DNA of 64,000 nucleotides, taken from the NCBI GenBank assembly GCA_940337035.1, contig CALNHX010003533.1, positions 83,625-147,624 of the forward strand, written 5' to 3'. The notes below the pieces were generated by a model. The model searched no databases. It was not told the DNA's origin and saw only the letters and a list, made by a program, of their open reading frames with translations. This document shows positions 21,742 to 31,555 of this stretch, piece after piece. Each line of letters begins with the position of its first letter. Positions within the stretch are counted from its first letter, which is position 1. The position numbers and the translations under genes were made by a program. Source of the DNA: Agriotes lineatus. Taxonomy: Eukaryota; Arthropoda; Insecta; Coleoptera; Elateridae.

Positions 21742-22251
21742 TGTTACCCGTCTTTCTTATTCGACCACTAGACGGTAACACTTCGAAGACGTAGGGTTCT
21801 TTTTCCAACCAATAATCGTATCACAAATAACATGAACGCCAGTTTCAATAATAGCACATAAAGTTTATTTAACAGTAATAAGTTATCTTTAGTATAAATG
21901 TGTTAAACACAAATTATTCCCAAAGTACAGAGATTATTATTTCGATGGAACAAACAACTTTCAAATTATTACCGAAGGTACTTACAATACATGTCTAACC
22001 TGGAATGGCTCGTGGAACTAACAGACAACTGTGCTTGGCCGTTGTATGCTTTTATACCATTTTGGGTAATTAGGAAAATGTCAGGTACATACATACTTTC
22101 CAAAATGCCCAGAGCCTCTGAATCTCCAACTAATTACTTGCATTTTGACCTTTAAATTTCTGCTTTTAACAGTTATGTGACAAACAAGCACATTAGTGAA
22201 GCACCATTCCAGATTTGATATAAATTGATATGGAAGTTTTTGCCTATTACA
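21742..22251 (-). repeat. 5' LTR of env-bearing element
   Basis: 510 bp partner of 17377-17886, bordered by AAAG on the outside and by the PBS-like sequence on the inside. Confidence 0.9.
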
Positions 22252-22815
22252 AAAGAATATACAGTTAAAACTATAAAAGGGAGAAATGGAAAACTGTTGA
22301 TCTGTTGATCAAAGCGCTGGACATTATAAGGAGATGGGAAGAACACTTTTATGAACTACTGAATAATGAAAGCTATGAACAAAGTGATACACTAACTCGA
22401 ACGGAAGAAGCTATAAACGAAATAAAAGAGCTACAAGCCCAAGAAGAAAGGATTACAGAAAAAGAACTGGAAGAAGCCATTGGGAAATTAAAAATAGGTA
22501 AAGCAGCAGGAGCGGATGAGGTGGATGCAGAATTAATCAAGTACTTAGGACCGTGAGGTAAAAAACTACTGAATATTCTAAACCTAGTTTAGAGACAGAA
22601 AATAATACCAGAGGAATTGTGTACGGCCATTATAGTGCCAATATATAAAACAGGAGATACAAAGAACTGCAGCAACTACAAGGGAATCTCACTGCTATGC
22701 ACCGCCCTCAAGGTATACGAGGTAATCCTAGAAAGCAAACTGCGTCAAATCGTAGAAAGACAGCTAGCAGATGAGCAGAGTGAATTTAGACCGGCCCACA
22801 GTGTGACCGCAGTGA
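22252..22815 (+). pseudogene. LINE RT N-terminal region, 3' piece
   Basis: After the duplicated AAAG the LINE resumes: RRWEEHFYELLNNE, GKLKIGKAAGADEVDAELIK, then PEELCTAIIVPIYKTGD, NYKGISLLCTALKV and DEQSEFRPAHS. These are RT motifs 0-2a of an endonuclease-type LINE. A stop interrupts the frame near 22554 and sequence similarity ends about 22815, before the YxDD motif, so the copy is dead. Confidence 0.8.
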
Positions 22816-22945
22816 TATCACGATCTCGTGCGTTTTATCGGTCAATGGCAATTTTATATTTACACTGCAAATTTGTTTAATTCTATAGCCAAGAATAAAT
22901 CACAATCCAACTCCTGGTCTCCCCCCCCCCCTCGGGGGTGGTGCA
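22816..22945. other. Junction between LINE remnants, poly-C run
   Basis: No coding. A run of 12 C (about 22920-22931) followed by tcgggggtgg precedes the Jockey-like ORF1 start at 22946 and is probably that element's 5' leader. Confidence 0.45.
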
Positions 22946-23388
22946 ATGGCAACCAACAAGAGAAATAGTGATCATCTCTCTCCACCAATCAGAGATCTAC
23001 AAAAAAAGTATCTATGGTACAATACAACGGTGCTGCAGCAAAATAAATATTATCTACCTGATCATCTCGATTCCCCCGGCTCAAGAATTCAAGCAGGGGA
23101 TAATACAATAACCCAAGAACCATGCATGGACCAGTATATCACAAACAGGTAATTTCTGATATCAATTATATTGCCAAAGAAAAATGTACTAACCCTCTCA
23201 GAGGAACGTCACTAAAAATCACCCTTACCTGTGAGAATGACTTTAGAGGTTTAGCTAAATATTACTTAACAAATCAAATAGCCTACCACCCTACTAAAAC
23301 CCAAGTGAAAGGCCGCTCTCAGTTGTTATTAGAAATGTGGCTCTCTCTTTAACGAAAAAACGACCTGAAAGAAGAATTTGCTACAAAC
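22946..23388 (+). pseudogene. Jockey-like LINE ORF1 (Gag), N-terminal part
   Basis: Starts MATNKRNSDHLSPP at 22946. A frame change near 23150 leads into VISDINYIAKEKCTNPLRGT, SLKITLTCENDFRGLAKYY and YHPTKTQVKGRS, matching the layout of Jockey-clade Gag before the zinc knuckles. It is cut at AAAC (23385-23388) by the gypsy element and resumes at 28517. Stops and a frameshift mark it as dead. Confidence 0.65.
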
Positions 23389-23674
23389 TGTGGTGAGTGC
23401 TCCTGGCGGATAGGCAACACACTTGCACTACAGCAATACGCCTTACGGATAGGCAACACACTTGCCAAGCATGTGACGTAACCGCATCAATGCCAAAGTA
23501 CAGGGTGCGCACCCCAACGGCGCAACCCTCAGCGGCGGCAGTTCGAGTTGACTTGCGGCATTATTATTATGAACGTTATGTTATTATGTTATGTGCTTTA
23601 TGTTGTGTGCTTATGTTAGTTAATAATAAACCGTGTAAATAACTGTAAATATATATAAATTAATAAATACTACA
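23389..23674 (+). repeat. 5' LTR (gypsy element 1)
   Basis: 286 bp, begins TGTGGTGAGTGC and ends AATACTACA; contains two spaced copies of cggataggcaacacacttg. AATAAA occurs near its end (about 23624 and 23662). Confidence 0.92.
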
Positions 23675-23763
23675 GCTTCAGAAGTGGGATAAAGATAAAG
23701 AAAACAGTATATTAATCATATTTAAATCGGAGTGCTTTTTAAATTTTACGTGTCGCGATTGAA

Positions 23764-26700
23764 GTGAACAACGAAATGGAAAATTTAGCCCAAGTTCCTG
23801 GATTAAAGGAAAATATTGCTAAAGCATCGGTAAAATCTATTGCCGCTTTTTATAAATTTATTTATGAAGAAGATGGTAATGTTAGACAAAGGCGTGCACA
23901 ACTTCGAAATTTTACGGGATTTGATTTCGAACTTGAATCGGAACCATTCAATCAAAAGTTACAATGGGCAGCAGCTACTTTTAATTTAGGCGATTTAACT
24001 GCAATTTGCAATATCTTGGGAATTGAATATGGTGACAATAAAGAAGAAATCGTCAAACGAATTTGTACGCACTTGGTGGATTTGGATTCTTTGGCAAATG
24101 CGGAGCAAGATGCTGAGGAGGACCTGCAGGAAGCTGAAGATTTTCCGGAAGCGGCTCAGTCAATTAATTGTTCAACGGCACCTGTCTTCACAATGAGTTT
24201 CAGAGACGTGGAGGACACCATGAGGACCTTCGACGGTGGCGACCAATACCCAGTGGAGACCTGGATTTCCGATTTCGAGGACAATGCAATTCTTATGGGA
24301 TGGAATGATTTGCAAAAGCTGATATTTGCCAAGAAATCGTTGACCGGATTAGCAAAACTGTTTATACAAGGAGAGCGAGGCCTCAACTCTTGGAAAATTT
24401 TAAAATCTCGACTGTTAAGCGAATTCTCCGTAAAAATTAATAGTGCTCAATTACATCAAAAGTTGTCAAATAGAAAAATGCGGCGTGAGGAAACTGTTCA
24501 AGAATATTTCCTAATTATGAAGGAATTAGCTTCGAGGGGTACAGTGGAAACGGAAGCATTAATTACGTATATTATTGATGGGATTCCGGATGACAACAAC
24601 CATAAAATGTTTTTGTACGAGGCAACTACACTCAAGGAATTAAAACTGAAATTGGACATTTATGCCAGAGTTCGAAGTAAAACATCTGTTTCAAACTTTT
24701 CAGCTAGGACCAATTCTAACAACAGGGTGCCCTCAACAAGTGCTGCCAGATCTTTTCAAGGAAACTCGAAAGGCTTTGTTTCCAAATGTTTCAACTGTAA
24801 CGAAACCGGACACTTCTCGTCATCGTGCCCAAAGCCGAAAAGGGAGCGCGGTTCCTGTTACACTTGTGGACAAATGGGTCATGTGAGGAACACATGTCCA
24901 AGCCGAATGGTCACGCAGCCGAGAGGACAAAGCCAGGGGCAGATTGGGTCAACCAATTTAGTGGAATCTGTAAGTGATTTAGTGCCGTGCTACACAGTTA
25001 AAATAAATTTTGAAAATATGGGTGAAATCTCTGCAGTATTGGACAGTGGTAGTCCAATATCACTTTTAGATAATAATTTGGTACCCGAAACAGTAACAGT
25101 ACAACCTTATACTGGCACGTTACAGTTTGAAGGGGTTAATAAAAGTAAATTAAATATCTTAGGTCAATTTCAACAAAAAATTACAATTCAAGGTTGTGAA
25201 ACTGTGATAAATTTCTTTGTTGTACCTAGCACAACCATGAACTGTTGTTGTTTACTAGGACGTGATTTTATGGCTAATGATGACATTGAAATTGTACTTG
25301 GAAAAAATGTTAAGATTTCTAGCAAAATGCCTACTGCTGACTCGAATATTTTTGCAAGCGAAATTTTGGAAATAAATGTTAGTGAGGATTCATTAAGCAC
25401 AATAGATTTGAACATTAATGAAAATTTAGGCTGGAAAATTCGAGATCAGGTGCAGGCCATTGTACAAGAATATTATGTAGAAGCGGAAAAACCAAATGAA
25501 CCAAGTACTAATTTAGAAATGGAATTAATAATAAAACAAAATCACAGTCCCTTTTATCATAATCCGAGACGCCTTTCTTATTGTGAAAAAGAGGCAGTTG
25601 CAAAAATTATTGACGATTTATTGGAACGACAAATTATTCGACCTAGCACATCACAATACAGTAGCCCTATTGTGTTAGTTAAAAAAAAGAATAATGGATT
25701 TCGCATGGCAGTTGATTACAGAGAGCTAAACAAAATAACAGTACGAGACGTATTTCCGATTCCTAGAATAGACGATCACATCGATAGTCTTCGGGATAAA
25801 ATGTATTTTACGCGATTAGACTTAAAAGATGCCTTTCATCATGTTAAATTAAAAGACAGTTCTATTCCGTATACTTCTTTTGTTACTTTTAAAGGACAAT
25901 TCGAGTACATAAAAATGCCCTTTGGTTTATCGAGCGGAGCTTCCTTCTTTACGCGATTTATAAACGCAGCTTTCCGTTCATTGATTAACCAAAATAAAAT
26001 ATTAATTTATTTAGACGATTTACTGATTGCGACAGAAACAATAGAAGATAATCTGAGCATTTTGATAGAAGTTCTTACTGTTATAGTAAACAACTTACTT
26101 GAACTAAAATTTGAAAAATGTGCATTTCTACTTAATGAAATCGACTATTTAGGGTATCGAATTAGCAGCGAAGGAATAAAGCCTAACTCAGAAAATATTA
26201 ATGCTGTTTTAAATTATCCAGTTCCAAGGACATACCGCGAATTACAAAGCTTTCTTGGATTAGTTTCTTATTTTCGCAAATTCGTAAAAAATTTTGCGTT
26301 AATTTCGAAACCATTATATGATCTTCTCAAATCAAAAGTTGCATTTAAGTGGGGAGATAATGAATTAATTTGTTTCGATCTTTTAAAGGAGGCATTGATA
26401 TCGGAACCAATTTTGGCAATTTATTCCCCGCAGGCGGAAACAGAGTTGCACTGCGATGCAAGCTCGCATGGTTTTGGATCCGTACTTATGCAAAAACAAT
26501 CTGATGGAAAATTTCATCCAATTTGTTATTTTAGCAAAAGAACAACGCAAGCCGAGTCACGTTATCATAGCTTTGAATTAGAGGCTTTAGCAGTGGTTTA
26601 TTCAATTGAACGATTTAGAATTTATTTACAAGGGATACCATTTACGATAGTCACTGATTGTAACAGCTTAAAATTGACATTAGAAAGAAAGGAAGTAAAT

Positions 26701-28035
26701 CCGAGAATTTTACGGTGGTCTCTTATATTGCGTAATTATGATTACAAACTTGAACATCGCGCAAGTGATAGAATGAAACACGCTGATGCACTTAGTCGAA
26801 CTTATACTATTTTACTCATAACTGAAAATAGTTTTGAAAGAAACTTGTCAATTTTAGATAAGGAAATTAGCGAAATTAAAAAGAAACTCGAAGTAAATGA
26901 GGACAAAATTTTCGAAATGAGTAACGGTTTAGTTTATAGAAAATATAATGGCAAATTACTATTTTATGTTCCAAGCACAATGGAACACAACGTTATTAAC
27001 GCTAGTCACGACGATATAGGTCACCAAGGCATTAGCAAAACCACAGAATATTTAACACGCGTTTATTGGTTCCCTCATATGAAACAAAAAGTGAAAAACT
27101 ATATAAGAAATTGTTTAAAGTGTATAGCACACGGTACAATATTAAACAAAATAGAAGGACGACTTCATTGTCCTGACAAAGGAAATTTACCATTTTATTG
27201 TTTGCATATTGATCATTACGGGCCATTAGAAAAAACTGGTCATCGTTATAAATATATCTTTGAAATAATTGATGCCTTTACAAAATTTATAAAATTGTAT
27301 CCTACAGTAACCACCAATTCTGATGAGGTAATTAAACACCTAAACAATTATTTTGTAACTTATAGTAAACCAGCAAAAATTATATCGGACCGTGGTAGCT
27401 CTTTTACATCCACTAAATTTAAAAATTTTGTAGGAGAGCATGGAATAAAGCATGTTTTGATAGCTACAGCTACTCCACATTCAAACGGTCAGATTGAACG
27501 TATTAATCGATCTTTGACACCAATGTTAGCAAAGCTGTCAGAGGATACGAGAAAATGGGATCGCATATTGCATGAAGTAGAATTTGCATTAAATAATACA
27601 ATTAATCGTTCTACCGGTGACACACCTGCAAGGTTATTATTTGGAATTAATCAAACTGGTTTAGTGGAAGATAATTTGAAATTAATTTTGGAGGATCAAC
27701 AAGAAACTGAGCGCAATTTGGCTGATATTCGAAACAATGCTGTTTCAAAAATAATAGCGAGTCAAAATTACAATAAAGAATATTACGATAAACGTCATAA
27801 AAAACCTTTTATGTATAAAGTTGGAGATTATATAATGATTAGAAATGTCGATGTTACCGCGGGAGTCAATAAAAAATTACTTCCAAAATTTAGGGGACCT
27901 TATGTAATTAAGAAAATATTGAATAATGATCGATATTTAATTAAAGATCCGGATGGTTATCAGTTAACTCAGCTGCCATTCGAAGGTATTTGCTCACCTC
28001 AAAATATGAAACCCTGGATTAATGGGTTGGGCTAA
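23764..28035 (+). CDS. gag-pol: Gag-Pol polyprotein, gypsy element 1
   Basis: Single 1423-codon frame with no break. Domains in order: capsid-like Gag (about 140-330); two zinc knuckles (CFNCNETGHFSSSC at about 342 and CYTCGQMGHVRNTC at about 366); aspartic protease with DSGS at about 427 and a later LGRDF; RT with LDLKDAFHHV at about 684 and the YLDD box (ILIYLDDLLIA) at about 748; RNase H with HCDASSHGFGSVL at about 895; integrase with a His-Cys zinc finger (HDDIGHQG, CLKC, about 1080-1118), catalytic Asp in HIDHYGPL, Asp in SDRGSSF and Glu in GQIERINRS; and a GPY/F motif (KFRGPYVI, about 1375). Gag and Pol in one frame means no frameshift control is visible. Start is the first Met after the leader. 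All key residues are present, so it may be mobile. Confidence 0.95.
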   Translation: MNNEMENLAQVPGLKENIAKASVKSIAAFYKFIYEEDGNVRQRRAQLRNFTGFDFELESEPFNQKLQWAAATFNLGDLTAICNILGIEYGDNKEEIVKRICTHLVDLDSLANAEQDAEEDLQEAEDFPEAAQSINCSTAPVFTMSFRDVEDTMRTFDGGDQYPVETWISDFEDNAILMGWNDLQKLIFAKKSLTGLAKLFIQGERGLNSWKILKSRLLSEFSVKINSAQLHQKLSNRKMRREETVQEYFLIMKELASRGTVETEALITYIIDGIPDDNNHKMFLYEATTLKELKLKLDIYARVRSKTSVSNFSARTNSNNRVPSTSAARSFQGNSKGFVSKCFNCNETGHFSSSCPKPKRERGSCYTCGQMGHVRNTCPSRMVTQPRGQSQGQIGSTNLVESVSDLVPCYTVKINFENMGEISAVLDSGSPISLLDNNLVPETVTVQPYTGTLQFEGVNKSKLNILGQFQQKITIQGCETVINFFVVPSTTMNCCCLLGRDFMANDDIEIVLGKNVKISSKMPTADSNIFASEILEINVSEDSLSTIDLNINENLGWKIRDQVQAIVQEYYVEAEKPNEPSTNLEMELIIKQNHSPFYHNPRRLSYCEKEAVAKIIDDLLERQIIRPSTSQYSSPIVLVKKKNNGFRMAVDYRELNKITVRDVFPIPRIDDHIDSLRDKMYFTRLDLKDAFHHVKLKDSSIPYTSFVTFKGQFEYIKMPFGLSSGASFFTRFINAAFRSLINQNKILIYLDDLLIATETIEDNLSILIEVLTVIVNNLLELKFEKCAFLLNEIDYLGYRISSEGIKPNSENINAVLNYPVPRTYRELQSFLGLVSYFRKFVKNFALISKPLYDLLKSKVAFKWGDNELICFDLLKEALISEPILAIYSPQAETELHCDASSHGFGSVLMQKQSDGKFHPICYFSKRTTQAESRYHSFELEALAVVYSIERFRIYLQGIPFTIVTDCNSLKLTLERKEVNPRILRWSLILRNYDYKLEHRASDRMKHADALSRTYTILLITENSFERNLSILDKEISEIKKKLEVNEDKIFEMSNGLVYRKYNGKLLFYVPSTMEHNVINASHDDIGHQGISKTTEYLTRVYWFPHMKQKVKNYIRNCLKCIAHGTILNKIEGRLHCPDKGNLPFYCLHIDHYGPLEKTGHRYKYIFEIIDAFTKFIKLYPTVTTNSDEVIKHLNNYFVTYSKPAKIISDRGSSFTSTKFKNFVGEHGIKHVLIATATPHSNGQIERINRSLTPMLAKLSEDTRKWDRILHEVEFALNNTINRSTGDTPARLLFGINQTGLVEDNLKLILEDQQETERNLADIRNNAVSKIIASQNYNKEYYDKRHKKPFMYKVGDYIMIRNVDVTAGVNKKLLPKFRGPYVIKKILNNDRYLIKDPDGYQLTQLPFEGICSPQNMKPWINGLG

Positions 28036-28230
28036 TTGTATGCAATTGTAATAGTTCAAACTATTTCTATTTTTTTAAATATCGGATTTTGATATTAGGT
28101 ACACGTTTCAAACTTTTATGTATTTTGTTAGTATTTACTGTAATTAGTATAGTTTAGCACCTAGTGATACGTGTAAGTAATAAAATTATAATAATGATTG
28201 AGGGCAATCATAAAGTCAGGATGGCCGAAC
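28036..28230 (+). other. 3' untranslated region of gypsy element 1
   Basis: Noncoding; ends with AAAGTCAGGATGGCCGAAC directly against the 3' LTR. The same motif, with two substitutions, abuts the 3' LTR of the element at 42.5-47.3 kb. Confidence 0.7.
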
Positions 28231-28516
28231 TGTGGTGAGTGCTCCTGGCGGATAGGCAACACACTTGCACTACAGCAATACGCCTTACGGATAGGCAACA
28301 CACTTGCCAAGCATGTGACGTAACCGCATCAATGCCAAAGTACAGGGTGCGCACCCCAACGGCGCAACCCTCAGCGGCGGCAGTTCGAGTTGACTTGCGG
28401 CATTATTATTATGAACGTTATGTTATTATGTTATGTGCTTTATGTTGTGTGCTTATGTTAGTTAATAATAAACCGTGTAAATAACTGTAAATATATATAA
28501 ATTAATAAATACTACA
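28231..28516 (+). repeat. 3' LTR (gypsy element 1)
   Basis: 286 bp, same as 23389-23674 by eye, followed by the duplicated AAAC. Confidence 0.92.
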
Positions 28517-29042
28517 AAACATACAATTTTCTCATAATTAGTATCACTAGACGTCTTAATAAAACTAAAAACCCAATACCAGTATGCGCAGTTCGCCTTA
28601 CAGCAAATGAGAAACTGAATGAAATCTTTAAAATCAGTAGTATCTGTCACACATTAGTCAAAGTTGAACCAAGAAGAACGTTTAGAAATACACCACAGTG
28701 CCATAGATGCCAACGCTATGGCCATACCAAAAATTACTGCCGATTTCAACCAAGGTGCATGAAGTGCCTGGGTAGTCATTTATATACTGCCTGTGATAAA
28801 AACAAAAATACTGCACTAATATGTGTCAATTGTGGAATCACCTAGCCAACTTCAGAGGCTGCAAATATTTCCAGGAATCTAAGTTTAACAAAAGTAACAC
28901 ACATAATAGAAATATGTAGAAATACGATAGCAACAAACAAGCACCCCCTGAAAGCAACACTACCAACTTTCCTCAACTTACCAAATCCACAAAGGCAACT
29001 AATCGTAGTCAACCCTGGAACACAACAAATAACACAAAAATA
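28517..29042 (+). pseudogene. Jockey-like LINE ORF1 (Gag), zinc-knuckle part
   Basis: Resumes after the gypsy insertion: NPIPVCAVRLTANEKLNEIF, CHTLVKVEPRRTFRNTP, then CHRCQRYGHTKNYC, CMKCLGSHLYTAC and CVNCG, the three CCHC knuckles of Jockey Gag. A frameshift near 28845 moves the continuation (NHLANFRGCKYFQESK) to another frame and stops follow. Confidence 0.75.
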
Positions 29043-29159
29043 ACCTGAAAATGAGTCGCTAGCCAACACTATCCTGACATCAATCCTCAGATTAATTCAG
29101 CCGTTTCTAGGGAAAATTAAACAATTCATATTAAGAAACGTTTTACCTTTGCTGCTTAA

Positions 29160-30412
29160 TGGATCATAACTGCAATGCAAATGGCATTAAAGCCCAGCAA
29201 ATGATATTTACAGCCTTTCTTGCATGATATAACATAGATATAACATGCATTACCGAGACACACTTAACAACAAACCATCATTTTAATGTCACGCTATCAC
29301 TGCTATCATTCAGATAAAAACGTAAGATTTGCCTCTGGAGTAGCTATCCTTGTTAAACAAAAGATTATTCACCATGAACTGCCCAACATTAACACCATCA
29401 ATCTTGACACTGTTGCAATCAACGCTAAATCACATGCTGGTAACTACATTAAAATAATAAGTGCTTATCGACAACGAAACAAGCAACTTCTCGAATCTGA
29501 CATTGAGATAATATTTAATACCAGAGAACCCACTATGCTGATTGGTGATCTAAATTCAAAACATACAATATGGGGCGGCAGAAAAAACAATCCATCGGGA
29601 ACCAAACTTAATACCTTGTCAGAAACACACCTTCTCCAAGTTCTAGTCCAGGAAGAACCAAACGTACTTCCCATATCGGATAGATCATAAACCAGACATA
29701 CTGGATATAGTGGTACAAAAGAAGGTCCTAGTATAGATCTTTCAGAAAGAATACACCGAACTCGACTCCGATCATGAGACATCATGAAGCTAAACTAATA
29801 AATAGATTTGTAGACTGGGACTATTTCCACGAAATAATCGACAAAAGCCCCAAATAAACAAATGACCTAAAAACTACAGAAGAAATAGACAAAACGGCAA
29901 CCCATATTACAACATGCATAGTCAAAAGTATTCAAGCAGCCACAATAACCTGAAAGAACCTAAAACCTAATAACCATAAAATACCGCCAATGCAAATAAT
30001 TAACCTAATAAAACAAAAAAGACAACTACGTAGACAATGGCAGCGAACCAGAGACCCTGTACAAAAAATCTAGTAAATAACTTAACACATCGTATCAAAA
30101 GGGAACTAGACGACCACAGAATACAGTCGTACCAAACATGCATCAGTACCTACGAGCTGGGCGATCCAGGGTTTTGGAAAACCACAAAGAAGATTTTACG
30201 CCAAACACAAGAAATTCCTTAGCTTCACAAAATTCAATACTAAATACGGATGAAGAAAAATGTGAAGCATTCGCTGACCATTTAGAGCAAACTTTCACCC
30301 CACACAATCACCAATATCCAGGCTTTGCCAATATAGTCTTCAGACACATAGAAACATCTCAGGCAATTTTCTATCTTCCCTTAATTCCGATAATTAAATA
30401 AACCTTTAAAGA
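29160..30412 (+). pseudogene. Jockey-like LINE ORF2: endonuclease and linker
   Basis: Starts near 29160 (MDHNCNANGIKAQQM) and has many frame breaks. Recognisable endonuclease pieces are ITETHLTT, SGVAILVKQKI, IISAYRQ and MLIGDLNSKHTIWGG; a linker piece reads RELDDHRIQSYQTCISTYEL and DPGFWKTTKKILRQTQEIP (30090-30220). Similarity ends near 30412. The next domain (RT) seems to resume at 41.58 kb, see that entry. Confidence 0.7.
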
Positions 30413-30427
30413 AGATTTGGTACCTAC

Positions 30428-31105
30428 ATAATCGACGAGTCCGCCTGTATTCCAGTCCCGTTTCGGCATGATATTAGCTTTTATACGATAGCCTATTTGC
30501 ATTACGCAAAGATCCTGGCCCGCACGTGGCTCTTGGTTCCGCACGGCAGGCTGACATTTCGCGTGGCTCTTTATGTAGTCGCAGTCGTAACTGGTGATTT
30601 CATGGCATTCAGGAACGCTCAATTTTCTACTTATTCAAAATTTAGCCCGTGAGCGAGTGAGAAAACCTTCCCGAATATCATTTGAATCATCTGTCGAGTT
30701 CTCTCGAACAGAGACAGCTGCAGTTAGTATGACGCGTGGCCCTGGCTTCCCATTGGTTACTCCAGCCGTGCGTAACGGTAGCTAGGCTCATGATCGCGTT
30801 TTGGTAGCTTCGAGAGACAAACAGTGCTTGGCCAGCGTCAAAGTGACGAGTTTTTTGTTGTTGGTGTCCGAACGGGGGCTTGCTGTTTTGGTTCATTCAT
30901 CCGTATGAAGGCGGGTTTCGCCTAATTTTGTCCGTCAACGATTAATCGCCGAGTGATCCAAATTAGCGGCTTTGCCCATTGCCATGTTTCGTCAAGCGGG
31001 CAGTAACATTACACCCACGCTTGATGCATAGGGGAACATTCCGGATGCCACTGTAGTAGCGGATGACGTCTACAAGTAGCGCCTTCTATTCGTCTTTGAA
31101 GCCAA
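30428..31105 (+). repeat. Old retroelement-like repeat B, copy 1 (left half)
   Basis: Aligns with gaps to about 53460-53950: gtccgcctgtat / gcctgcctgtatat, then ttattcaaaatttagccc and attggttac shared. No coding. Continues, after the inserted LINE, at about 38940. Confidence 0.5.
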
Positions 31106-31110
31106 GCCAG

Positions 31111-31140
<30 letters not shown>
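31111..31140 (-). repeat. (TTTA)n LINE tail
   Basis: Seven to eight copies of ttta; at the 3' end of the minus-strand LINE it would be an (AAAT)n tail. Confidence 0.75.
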
Positions 31141-31141
<1 letters not shown>

Positions 31142-31555
31142 TCACCCTAACAGCTTACGCTAATTACAAGGATGTAACTTAGAAATTAAACAACAACAAA
31201 TTAGCCGTTAATACAAACATATAAAGTAATTAGGATTTCCTAAATAAACCAAATCAAGAGACTAAATTATTCTAAATCTAAATAGAGATAACTAAAATAA
31301 CAATATTGTAAAACTAAGATAGTGTAGAAAAGGGGTTGCATAAAACAGCAGCACCCAAGAAAATACATATATAACCACCTAAAACTACTTACAACTAGAA
31401 CTTTAAAACTATGAGGATCTCAGGTTCAGCATATAACGTGTACATTGAATATTCATGTTATGAATATGTACTTTAATGTACTGTAGTGGGGTGCTAAATA
31501 TTATTTTAGTCATATTTGTAATATTTCCTGATTACCGAAATAAAAATGTTATAGT

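Larger units (their letters stand above)
17377..22251 (-). mobile_element. Env-bearing LTR element lacking most of pol
   Basis: Two 510 bp LTRs (17377-17886 and 21742-22251) appear identical by eye and start TG / end CA. They are flanked by the 4 bp duplication AAAG (17373-17376, 22252-22255). On the minus strand the order is LTR, a PBS-like TGGTGGCAGCG four bases inside the LTR edge, gag-protease (21688-19523), an env remnant (to 18474), about 590 bp noncoding, a purine run AAAGAGGGAAGG next to the LTR, and LTR. RT beyond its first residues, RNase H and integrase are absent. Structure fits a gypsy/errantivirus-like deletion derivative that would need enzymes supplied in trans. Matching LTRs imply a recent insertion. 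Confidence 0.9.
23389..28516 (+). mobile_element. Ty3/gypsy LTR retrotransposon, apparently intact
   Basis: 5128 bp with 286 bp LTRs (23389-23674, 28231-28516) that look identical, TG...CA ends, and the 4 bp duplication AAAC (23385-23388, 28517-28520). A PBS-like TCAGAAGTGGGATAAAG lies two to three bases inside the 5' LTR and resembles the complement of a tRNA-Leu 3' region lacking its outermost bases. One long Gag-Pol frame occupies the interior. The sequence next to the 3' LTR is GTCAGGATGGCCGAAC, not a purine tract. It is inserted in the ORF1 of the Jockey-like LINE. Confidence 0.95.

Noticed and set aside
23397..23642. 81-codon frame present twice (also 28239-28484)
   Set aside because: It lies within the two LTRs; its duplication reflects LTR identity, not a gene.
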